A stretch of DNA of 64,000 nt from Cypionkella psychrotolerans (lineage in GTDB: Bacteria > Pseudomonadota > Alphaproteobacteria > Rhodobacterales > Rhodobacteraceae): NCBI RefSeq assembly GCF_001294535.1, contig NZ_LGIC01000006.1:124001-188000 (forward strand). Reading direction: 5' to 3'. Shown here in pieces: positions 1 to 7,229 of this stretch (the first letter of the stretch is position 1; every line of letters starts with the position of its first letter). The translations under genes were made by a program, and so were the position numbers. Below the pieces are notes generated by a model, which ran no database searches, was not told where the DNA came from, and was given only the letters and a program-made list of their open reading frames with translations.

Positions 1-1
1 G

Positions 2-1879
2 CCGCCGATGCCTGCGGCTGCGGCTTTGGGTGCGTTCTCCAGCCGCCGTCAGGGCAATGAGACGCTGCTGAACAAAGCCCCGGCGCTCGGGGCGGCAAAA
101 GCTGGAGTGCCGCGCCCGACCGCTGCAAAGCCGCTGGCTGCGATTCAAGGCTTTGGGGCGCAAGGCTTGGAGACGCAAGGACCGGGGATCGCGCGCGCGC
201 CAATCGCAAAACCGGATCTGGCGGCGAAACCGACAAAGCCCGGCAAACCCGGTTTGCGCGGTCTGTCGGCTTTGGTCTCGGGCTCAAGTGCCGCTGCGAC
301 CAAACCCCGCACCAAGGTCGCGATCCCTTCAGCCCTGCCGCCACTGAAATCCACCGATGCTGCGGGTGCAGGCCTGCCCAAGCCGCAAGTGACGCGCCCC
401 GCCGCGGCTCGCGGCCCCGGTGGCTTTGCGGCCCGCGAACCGGTGCGCGGCAAACCGCGTTATCTTGGGCTGCTGCTGACGGTGGTCTTGCTGTTCCTGT
501 TGGCGATGATTGCGGCTTGGTCTTCCTATTCGCTTGGCGCTTGGAACACCGGGGCAGAAGCGCCGGTGCAGGTTGGCGCGGACAATCCAGACGGCACGGA
601 CGTTCCTGCGGCAGAGATGCCGGATGCCAATGATGAGATGTTGGCCGATATGCAGGACCCGGCAGAGTTGTCGGATACCGCTTCGGCCAGCGATCCAGCC
701 GTGCCTTCGGTTGAAGGCGCAGTGGCCTCGCCCGATGCGGCGGATTTGAGTGGCCCCAGCGCCGAGCCTGCGCCGGCGCTGGATGTCGCCGCTGAGACCA
801 CAGCCCCTGTGAACCCGACGGCTGGCACCGATGATGAGATTTTCCTCGCCTCGATGGATGCCGCACCCCTGCCGCCCGATCCGCTGTCGCTGGTGCAACC
901 ACTGGCGCAGGGCGACCAGATGCCCGCCGCACAGCCTGCGCCGCCGCCGTTTGGCACGGTGTATCAGTTTGAAGCCAATGGCGCGATCACGCCAACGCCC
1001 GAGGGGATCATCACGCCCGAGGGCGTTTTTCTACGGGCGGGCAAGCCGTCTCGGGTGCCAACCGCGCGCACCGAAGCGGTGATCGCGGCGGCGGCGGCGA
1101 CAAACCCAACGGTTGCAGCAGCAGCCCAGCCCGATGCGGCGGCGCCCCCCGCAGCTGCGCCGCCTGTTTATGCTGATCCCGCCTTGGCGGGCAAAAAGCC
1201 AAAAACCCGGCCCGCGGGGCTGACGCCGCCCGCTGCAGCCGGTCAGGGCGCCTTGGCACCCGAGGTCGATAGCCGCCTTGCTGGGCTGCGCCCAACCGCC
1301 CGCCCCACCAGCATCCTGTCGGCGGGACGCCAAGCGCAGCAAGCCTCGGCTGCAGCGTCGCTGACCGCACAGGCCGAAGCGCTGAACCAAGAGGCGGCCT
1401 TAACCAGCGGGTCGAAGCTGGCAGTGGCGATCAGCCGCAAGCCTGCCGCGCGCCCGCGTGACCTGAGCCGCGCCGTGGAAGCCGCTGTCGCAGCCGTCGC
1501 CCGCGAACCGCAGCCGGAGCCAGAACCCGCCGCAGAACCGCAGCCGCGACTAGCGGCGATCCCCGACAAAAGCTCTAGCGCCGAAGCTGATGGTGAGCCT
1601 GATGTGGTTTCAGCAGCACCAAAGATCCCGACCAAGGCCACGGTGGCAAAGCAGGCAACATTCAAGAACGCCATCAACCTGTCAAAACTGAACTTGATCG
1701 GGGTTTATGGCACGCAATCAAAGCGTTACGCTTTGGTGCGCACGGCAGCGGGGCGCTATAAGAAAGTGCGTGTTGGCGATACGATTGACGGTGGCGGCCG
1801 CGTCGCTGCAATCACCGCGACCGAAGTACGTTACCAAAAAGGCGGTCGTTTGGTGGCCTTGGCGATGCCCAAGGGCTAG
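2..1879 (+). CDS. Ala/Pro-rich membrane-anchored protein with PilP-like C-terminal domain (5' end may lie outside window)
   Basis: The frame is open to the left edge; an ATG at 8 could be the start, but the preceding codons are also open, so the N-terminus is uncertain. From the ATG the product is 623 residues. A Pro/Ala/Lys-rich segment (about 1-145) precedes one hydrophobic helix (about 150-172), then a long Ala/Pro/Glu-rich, probably disordered stretch to about 555. The last 65 residues form a compact domain (GVYGTQSKRYALVR ... VRVGDTIDGGRV-like) resembling the PilP/PulC fold of type II secretion and type IV pilus inner-membrane proteins. That resemblance is by eye. No secretion genes are adjacent in the window. 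A periplasmic linker ending in a small beta domain is the likely architecture; the function is unknown. Confidence 0.7.
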   Translation, partial: PPMPAAAALGAFSSRRQGNETLLNKAPALGAAKAGVPRPTAAKPLAAIQGFGAQGLETQGPGIARAPIAKPDLAAKPTKPGKPGLRGLSALVSGSSAAATKPRTKVAIPSALPPLKSTDAAGAGLPKPQVTRPAAARGPGGFAAREPVRGKPRYLGLLLTVVLLFLLAMIAAWSSYSLGAWNTGAEAPVQVGADNPDGTDVPAAEMPDANDEMLADMQDPAELSDTASASDPAVPSVEGAVASPDAADLSGPSAEPAPALDVAAETTAPVNPTAGTDDEIFLASMDAAPLPPDPLSLVQPLAQGDQMPAAQPAPPPFGTVYQFEANGAITPTPEGIITPEGVFLRAGKPSRVPTARTEAVIAAAAATNPTVAAAAQPDAAAPPAAAPPVYADPALAGKKPKTRPAGLTPPAAAGQGALAPEVDSRLAGLRPTARPTSILSAGRQAQQASAAASLTAQAEALNQEAALTSGSKLAVAISRKPAARPRDLSRAVEAAVAAVAREPQPEPEPAAEPQPRLAAIPDKSSSAEADGEPDVVSAAPKIPTKATVAKQATFKNAINLSKLNLIGVYGTQSKRYALVRTAAGRYKKVRVGDTIDGGGRVAAITATEVRYQKGGRLVALAMPKG

Positions 1880-1906
1880 AACGGTCATGCGTTTATCTTG
1901 TACGAT

Positions 1907-1932
1907 ACTGCGCGCCAATATCTGCGCGCAGT
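1907..1932. terminator. hairpin between convergent genes
   Basis: A perfect 9-bp inverted repeat (ACTGCGCGC at 1907-1915, GCGCGCAGT at 1924-1932) with an 8-nt loop sits between the ends of two convergent genes. There is no strong T-run on either side, so it is only a possible terminator or transcript-end stabiliser. Confidence 0.35.
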
Positions 1933-1970
1933 GTGATGTTTCGACGTCAGATAGAACCAAACCGCTCTGA

Positions 1971-3056
1971 TCATCCAGCCGTCAGCACGCCTCGATCAAT
2001 CTGATCCTGCTCGATGCTTTCGAACAAGGCCCGAAAATTGCCCTCGCCAAAGCCATCATCGCCTTTGCGCTGAATGAACTCGAAGAATATCGGCCCGATC
2101 ACGGTTTTTGAGAAGATTTGCAGCAAGATGCGGGTCTCACCGCCATCCACCACGCCCTCACCGTCAATCAGGATGCCATGCTTGGCCATCGCCTCCAGCG
2201 GTTCCTGATGGCCGACGACGCGGGTTTTCGACAGCTCATAATAGGCCATTGGCGGCTTCGGCATAAACTTCAACCCGCGCGCCGCGATTTCATCAGTCGC
2301 GGCGTAAATATCCTGCGCGCCGACCGCGATGTGCTGGATGCCCTCGCCATTGTAGCGCTTGAGATATTCGACAATCTGCCCAGTCTCACCGCGATCTTCA
2401 TTGATCGGGATGCGAATGCGCCCGCAGGCCGAGGTCAGCGCACGGCTGAACAGCCCAGAGTGTTTGCCCGCGATGTCAAAGAAGCGGATCTGCTTAAAGC
2501 CGAAGATTCTGCCATAGAAATCAAACCATTTGTCCATATTGCCCTTGTGGACATTGTGGGTGAGGTGGTCGAGATAATAGAAACCGACGCCCTTGGGCTG
2601 ATGGTCGGTGAAGGTGAAATCCTTGTAGGGGTTCGCCGCGCCATATTGATCGACGAAATAGATCAATGAGCCGCCGATACCAACAATCGCCGGAACCTCC
2701 AGCGTCTTCGCGCCCTCAAACGGCACGGCCCCATTGGCCACCGCATGGGCAGACGCCTGCTTCGCATCGACCACCCGCCAGCCCATCGAGGGCGCGCAGG
2801 GGCCATGCTGATCGACAAAATTGCGGCCATGGCTGCCGGGTTCATCGTTCAGAATATAGGTGATGTCGCCCTGCTGCCACAACTCGATCGCTTTGATGTT
2901 GTGCCGCGCAGTCAAGCTGTAGCCCATGCGGGTGAACAAATCGCGCAACTCTTGCGGATTTGGGTGGGCGAATTCGACAAACTCCATACCATCGGTGCCA
3001 GCCGGGTTAGCGGCGCTGATGCTGGCTTTTGCGGCGGAATGCGGAAACGGTCCCAT
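1971..3056 (-). CDS. hppD: 4-hydroxyphenylpyruvate dioxygenase
   Basis: Converts 4-hydroxyphenylpyruvate to homogentisate in tyrosine catabolism; cytoplasmic non-haem Fe(II) enzyme of the VOC fold. The C-terminal catalytic half carries the expected metal ligands: His in DHLTHNVH, His in GIQHIAVG and Glu in FFEFIQRKG. The start chosen is the ATG of MGPFPH at 3056, which has GAGG six bases upstream and matches the N-terminus usual for this family in Rhodobacterales; a longer frame begins at 3086. At 361 residues it has normal length. It is divergent from an Lrp-family regulator, the likely local controller. The other tyrosine-degradation genes are not in this window. Confidence 0.95.
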   Translation of the reverse strand: MGPFPHSAAKASISAANPAGTDGMEFVEFAHPNPQELRDLFTRMGYSLTARHNIKAIELWQQGDITYILNDEPGSHGRNFVDQHGPCAPSMGWRVVDAKQASAHAVANGAVPFEGAKTLEVPAIVGIGGSLIYFVDQYGAANPYKDFTFTDHQPKGVGFYYLDHLTHNVHKGNMDKWFDFYGRIFGFKQIRFFDIAGKHSGLFSRALTSACGRIRIPINEDRGETGQIVEYLKRYNGEGIQHIAVGAQDIYAATDEIAARGLKFMPKPPMAYYELSKTRVVGHQEPLEAMAKHGILIDGEGVVDGGETRILLQIFSKTVIGPIFFEFIQRKGDDGFGEGNFRALFESIEQDQIDRGVLTAG

Positions 3057-3188
3057 GGCGTGCCTCTTTTGACTGCGTTTCGTCATAATAACGCATTAGT
3101 GACACGTTGTTTGCGCGTAGTTGGATTGTATTGTGGCAATCGGCGCGCGATACACGCGGCATATATGAATTTGACGCGAGAAACCCGC

Positions 3189-3644
3189 ATGCTGGACGCT
3201 ATCGACTCACGTCTGCTGGCCGAGATACAGGTCAATGCGATGCTGACGGCGCAAGAACTGGGCGAGCGGTTGAACCTGTCGCCCAGCCAAGCCGCGCGGC
3301 GCAGGCAGCGGTTGGAGGCCGAGGGTTTTGTGGTGGGTTATGCGGCGCGGCTGTCGCCCGCCAAGGTTGGGCTGACGGTCCAGGCCTTTGTGCAGGTGCA
3401 GATGGCAACCCATTCGCCCGATGCCGCGCGCAGTTTTGGTACACTGGTGTCCACCTGCCCCGAGATTGTCTCGGCTTGGACGCTGACCGGCGAGGCCGAT
3501 TACCTGCTGCGGGTCTGGTGCGCCGATCTGCCGGATCTGAACCGAGTGATCCACACGCTTTTGCTGCCGCATCCAGCGGTGGCGCGGGTGCAAAGCCAGA
3601 TTGTGATGGACCAATTCAAGGCCGATGCCCCGCTGCCAACTTAA
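3189..3644 (+). CDS. Lrp/AsnC-family transcriptional regulator
   Basis: Small DNA-binding regulator of 151 residues. An N-terminal winged helix-turn-helix (TAQELGERLNLSPSQAARR) is followed by the RAM/ligand-binding domain (about 65-140) that mediates oligomerisation and amino-acid sensing in this family. The chosen start gives MLDAIDSRLLAEIQ, the classic Lrp opening, with a GAG-containing weak ribosome site about 8 bases upstream; an in-frame ATG at 3165 would add eight residues. It is transcribed away from hppD with about 130 bases between them, so it probably controls hppD in response to tyrosine or phenylalanine metabolites. That assignment is inference from position. Confidence 0.9.
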   Translation: MLDAIDSRLLAEIQVNAMLTAQELGERLNLSPSQAARRRQRLEAEGFVVGYAARLSPAKVGLTVQAFVQVQMATHSPDAARSFGTLVSTCPEIVSAWTLTGEADYLLRVWCADLPDLNRVIHTLLLPHPAVARVQSQIVMDQFKADAPLPT

Positions 3645-3704
3645 AGCTGTCGCCGAGCTAAATGTGTTGCTGATGTAAAGCCCCTGCCAATCTGAAAGTG
3701 CGTG

Positions 3705-5666
3705 ATGGAAAGTTTTCTGCTGCAAGCCTCAATCTACCTTGGTGCCGCCGTTTGCGTGGTGCCTTTGGCGGTGCGCTTGGGCTTGGGCTCGGTGCTGGGC
3801 TATCTGGCGGCCGGGATACTGATGGGTCCGATTCTGGGCATTGCAGGTGCCGAGACCGCCGATCTGCAGCATTTTGCCGAGTTCGGCGTGGTGCTGATGC
3901 TGTTTCTGATCGGGCTGGAGTTAGAGCCGAAATCCCTGTGGGAGATGCGGCATAAGCTGTTAGGCATGGGCGGCGCGCAGGTGGTTCTGACCACGGCCAG
4001 CGTGTCTGTCATTCTGATCTGGTTTGGGCTTTCGCCAGCAGTGGCTTTGGTTCTGGGCATGATGGCCTCGCTGTCGTCGACCGCTATCGTGCTGCAAACC
4101 CTGTCGGAAAAGAACCTGATGCGCACGCAAGGCGGGCGTTCGGCGTTCTCAGTTTTGTTAACGCAAGATATCGCGGTGATCCCGATGCTGGCGGTGATTC
4201 CGCTGCTGGCATTGCCCGATCTGGCGGGCCAAAGCGCCGAGGTTTACGGCGTCAGCAACGCGCAGGATGTGGTCGAGCAGGCGGCGACCTCGCAGTTGAT
4301 CAGCACAGTGCAGTCGCTGCCGGGGTGGGGCGCAGGGCTGTTGACGCTGGCGATTGTCGCCGGCATCGTGCTGGCGGGCCACTACCTAAGTCGGCCAATT
4401 TTCCGCTTTGTCCATGCCGCCAAATTGCCCGAGATGAGCACCTTTATCAGCCTGCTGATGGTGTTGGGCATCGCGTTTCTGATGATGCTGGTGGGGCTTT
4501 CCCCGGCTTTGGGCACCTTTGTGGCGGGCGTGGTTCTGGCGAACTCCGAATTCCGGCATCAGCTGGAAGCTGATCTCAAACCGTTCAAAGGACTGCTGCT
4601 GGGGCTGTTCTTTATGACCGTCGGCGTCGGCATCAACTTCAAAATGCTGGCGCGCGAGCCGATGATGGTGCTGGGGCTAACCCTTGCGCTGATGCTGCTG
4701 AAGGCGCTGATTCTGGTGGCGATTTCGCTGGTGTTCAAGCTGAAGCGGCAAGACCGTTGGCTGTTTTCGCTCAGCTTGGCGCAGGGCGGCGAGTTCGGTT
4801 TTCTGATCGTCAGCTTTGCGCGCTCCGAAAGCGCATTGCCCTTGGCGGCTGGCCAAATGGGGCTGCTGGTGATCAGCCTGTCGATGCTGCTGACGCCCCT
4901 ACTGTTCATCGGTTACGACTGGTTGACCGCGCGTTTTGCCCACCGCACGCCAGATCAAGCCCCCGATGAGATTGACGAAAAAGGTCAGGTGATTATCGCC
5001 GGGATCGGGCGGTTCGGCCAAGTGGTCAATCGGCTGGTGCGCACCTCTGGCATTCCAACGGTGGTGCTCGACAACGATATGACCACCATTGAAACCATGC
5101 GCAAATTCGGCGTGAAGGGCTTTTTCGGTGATCCAGCGCGGCCCGAATTGCTCGAAGCGGCGGGTCTGTCAGAGGCGCAGGTGATCGTCATCGCGGTGGA
5201 TGATCACGATACCGCCACGCGGATCGTGCGCTATGCCAGATCACGTCGCCCCGATATTCACATCGTTGCGCGGGCGCGGGATCGTGTGCATGTCTATGAG
5301 CTGTATCAGGCGGGTGCCAATGACATCGTGCGCGAAACCTTCGACAGCTCAATCCGGGCCGGGCGCTATGTGCTGGAAAACATGGGATTTTCCGAATACG
5401 AGGCTGCGAAAGTCTCTCAGGCTTATTTCCGTGTCGATAGGGGGGCGATGCGCGATCTGGCCGAAGTCTGGGTGCCGGGTCAGCCCACCCATCTGAACGA
5501 CGCCTATATCGCGCGTGCCAAACAGCTCGACCGCGATCTGGAAATCGCACTGATGGAGGAGCTACACGAGGTCAAACCGATGGCTGCAGAGGAACCCGCC
5601 GAGGTGATGGAGGCCATGCTGTTCCCCGATATGGACGAGCCGCGCGACAGGCAGGCAGAGCAATAA
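3705..5666 (+). CDS. KefB/KefC-like cation:proton antiporter (CPA2) with RCK domain
   Basis: Inner-membrane K+/H+ antiporter or glutathione-gated K+ efflux protein of 653 residues. Residues 1 to about 395 are a CPA2 Na+/H+ exchanger domain with about 12 hydrophobic helices. This is followed by a cytosolic TrkA-N/RCK domain starting near residue 425 with the dinucleotide loop GIGRFGQ and a conserved Asp at the end of the second strand (VVLDND). A short acidic tail ends the protein. GTG at 3702 immediately precedes the chosen ATG and is an alternative start. It is monocistronic: the stop codon runs into a terminator shared with carD on the other strand. KefB versus KefC cannot be decided from sequence alone. 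Confidence 0.88.
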   Translation: MESFLLQASIYLGAAVCVVPLAVRLGLGSVLGYLAAGILMGPILGIAGAETADLQHFAEFGVVLMLFLIGLELEPKSLWEMRHKLLGMGGAQVVLTTASVSVILIWFGLSPAVALVLGMMASLSSTAIVLQTLSEKNLMRTQGGRSAFSVLLTQDIAVIPMLAVIPLLALPDLAGQSAEVYGVSNAQDVVEQAATSQLISTVQSLPGWGAGLLTLAIVAGIVLAGHYLSRPIFRFVHAAKLPEMSTFISLLMVLGIAFLMMLVGLSPALGTFVAGVVLANSEFRHQLEADLKPFKGLLLGLFFMTVGVGINFKMLAREPMMVLGLTLALMLLKALILVAISLVFKLKRQDRWLFSLSLAQGGEFGFLIVSFARSESALPLAAGQMGLLVISLSMLLTPLLFIGYDWLTARFAHRTPDQAPDEIDEKGQVIIAGIGRFGQVVNRLVRTSGIPTVVLDNDMTTIETMRKFGVKGFFGDPARPELLEAAGLSEAQVIVIAVDDHDTATRIVRYARSRRPDIHIVARARDRVHVYELYQAGANDIVRETFDSSIRAGRYVLENMGFSEYEAAKVSQAYFRVDRGAMRDLAEVWVPGQPTHLNDAYIARAKQLDRDLEIALMEELHEVKPMAAEEPAEVMEAMLFPDMDEPRDRQAEQ

Positions 5667-5691
5667 AAAAGGCGGCCTGAAGACCGCCTTT
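5664..5691 (-). terminator. intrinsic terminator of carD (overlaps end of antiporter gene)
   Basis: Stem AAAGGCGG (5668-5675) / CCGCCTTT (5684-5691) with an 8-nt loop. Read on the minus strand the stem is followed by six T residues, giving a classic Rho-independent terminator 20 bases after the carD stop. On the plus strand the T-run is only three, so it is weaker for the antiporter gene. Confidence 0.85.
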
Positions 5692-5710
5692 CCCGAAATT
5701 TCAAACCAGA

Positions 5711-6220
5711 TCAGGCAGCGCGGCCAATCAGCACATCGCCGACCTTCTTCTGCGCACCAGCTTCATCAACGCCAGAGACGGCGGCAACTTCACGGGTCAA
5801 ACGCTCCAGTGCCGCCTCATACAGCTGACGCTCAGAATAGGACTGCTCGCGCTGATCATCGCTGCGATGCAGGTCGCGCACGACTTCGGCAATCGCCATC
5901 AGATCGCCCGAGTTGATCTTCTGTTCATATTCCTGCGCCCGACGCGACCACATCGCACGTTTAACCCGGGCCTTGCCCTTCAAGGTATCCAGCGCTTTCG
6001 TGACCAGATCCGGCGAAGACAGCGAGCGCATGCCCACATCCGTGGCCTTATGGGTCGGAACCCGCAATGTCATCTTGTCTTTTTCAAAGGAAATCACGAA
6101 CAGTTCCAACACGAACCCAGCGATCTCTTGTTCTTCAATCGAGATGATGCGGCCAACGCCATGGGCAGGATACACAACGAACTCATTCGGACGAAAATCA
6201 GGCTTCTTCGATTTGGTCAT
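5711..6220 (-). CDS. carD: CarD/CdnL-family RNA polymerase-binding regulator
   Basis: 169-residue protein that binds the beta subunit of RNA polymerase and stabilises open complexes at many promoters, notably rRNA and ribosomal-protein promoters in alphaproteobacteria. The N-terminal RNAP-interaction domain (about 8-70, FRPNEFVVYPAHGVGRI) has the Tudor-like CarD_TRCF signature. The helical C-terminal domain (about 75-165) contains the basic-aromatic DNA-contact region (RVKRAMWSRRAQEYEQK). ATG at 6220 is preceded by GAGGAAG at good spacing. It follows helicase, S4 and fdxA genes on the same strand but with a 290-base gap, so it probably has its own promoter. Confidence 0.95.
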   Translation of the reverse strand: MTKSKKPDFRPNEFVVYPAHGVGRIISIEEQEIAGFVLELFVISFEKDKMTLRVPTHKATDVGMRSLSSPDLVTKALDTLKGKARVKRAMWSRRAQEYEQKINSGDLMAIAEVVRDLHRSDDQREQSYSERQLYEAALERLTREVAAVSGVDEAGAQKKVGDVLIGRAA

Positions 6221-6510
6221 TCAGTCGCTTCCTCGAGCAGGAGTCTGTTCCGCAAAAAATATGACCGCTCCGGGAAATCACCCCGAACAACGGCTTCTAT
6301 TTTCGGCTAGATTTTCACCCCAAGCGGGCAGCTTTGAGGCTTGTGCAGGCATCCGTGTTTATTTGTAACTTCTGTATAACACAAAAATGCACTGATTCCA
6401 ACCACCGCAGCAGATCAACGCATGCGCTTTACCCGTTGGAATCACGGTATTTTCCGGGTTGTACCTGATTCGTGACGGCTGCTATACCGAATCAGCAATG
6501 CATCATTGGC
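6221..6510. promoter_or_regulatory. carD upstream region with paired inverted repeats
   Basis: 290 bases with no gene. It holds a 9-bp inverted repeat (GATTCCAAC at 6394-6402, GTTGGAATC at 6435-6443) and an 8-bp hairpin (CTGATTCG at 6465-6472, CGAATCAG at 6488-6495). The latter lies just downstream of fdxA and may end that transcript, although no T-run follows. The carD promoter must lie here; no unambiguous -35/-10 pair could be assigned. Confidence 0.4.
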
Positions 6511-6849
6511 TCAGTTGCCCTGCCCCGGCGCTTCCGAGAAATACTTCTCACGCTTATCCGTTTCGCCATCGCGGTCTTCGTATCCCGGCATCGGGTCTTT
6601 TTTGGTGACGATCACCGGCCACATTTCGGAATATTTACGATTGAAGGTGACCCAAGCGTCCATATCCGGCTCGGTATCCGGGCGGATTGCGTCGGCCGGG
6701 CATTCCGGCTCGCACACACCACAGTCGATGCACTCATCCGGGTGGATAACCAGCATGTTCTCGCCTTCATAGAAGCAATCCACCGGGCAAACTTCGACGC
6801 AATCGGTGTATTTGCACGCAATGCAGTTGTCGATCACAACGTAGGTCAT
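6511..6849 (-). CDS. fdxA: 7Fe/8Fe-type ferredoxin FdxA
   Basis: 112-residue cytoplasmic electron carrier. The N-terminal half has the cysteine pattern of Azotobacter-type seven-iron ferredoxins: C9, C17 and C21 (spaced [14 protein letters not shown]) and the second set [12 protein letters not shown], giving one [3Fe-4S] and one [4Fe-4S] cluster. The C-terminal extension (about 60-112, ending [10 protein letters not shown]) is typical of FdxA and distinguishes it from short bacterial ferredoxins. It is the third gene of the helicase / S4 / fdxA run, 48 bases after the S4 gene. The physiological redox partner is unknown. Confidence 0.95.
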   Translation of the reverse strand: MTYVVIDNCIACKYTDCVEVCPVDCFYEGENMLVIHPDECIDCGVCEPECPADAIRPDTEPDMDAWVTFNRKYSEMWPVIVTKKDPMPGYEDRDGETDKREKYFSEAPGQGN

Positions 6850-6897
6850 GGGGCAGGCTCCTGTTTCAGCGTCGCCTTACTACGAAAGCTGGCGCGA

Positions 6898-7215
6898 TCA
6901 TTCAAGCGGTGCATCGGCGGTTGGTGCAAGATCGTGATAAAGCGCTTGGGCTTCTTGGGCTGGGCCCCGACGTTCCGACAGCGCCAGCACGCGGACCACC
7001 CGCAGACTGCGGCCCTGCGAAAAAGTCAGCGTATCACCTTCCATAACGCTATGCCCCGGCTTTTTGCAGCGCTGCCCGTTCAGCCGCAGATGGCCGCTTT
7101 CGATCACTTCAGCGGCAAGTTCCCTATTCTTGAAGAACCGTGCCGCGAAAAGCCATTTGTCCAGCCGAAGTTTCGGCTGAACATCTTTTTGTGGTTTTGC
7201 CCCCGGCCCGGCCAA
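6898..7215 (-). CDS. S4-domain RNA-binding protein (HslR-like)
   Basis: 105-residue protein dominated by an S4 RNA-binding fold (RLDKWLFAARFFKNRELAAEVIESGHLRLNG, residues about 17-48), followed by a short beta-rich segment and an acidic tail. HslR/Hsp15 relatives bind the 50S subunit carrying stranded nascent chains. It lies 14 bases downstream of the helicase gene and 48 upstream of fdxA, so it is almost certainly co-transcribed with them. A conserved pairing with an RNA helicase suggests an RNA or ribosome role. Confidence 0.88.
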   Translation of the reverse strand: MAGPGAKPQKDVQPKLRLDKWLFAARFFKNRELAAEVIESGHLRLNGQRCKKPGHSVMEGDTLTFSQGRSLRVVRVLALSERRGPAQEAQALYHDLAPTADAPLE

Positions 7216-7229
7216 TCAGATCCCGAAGA

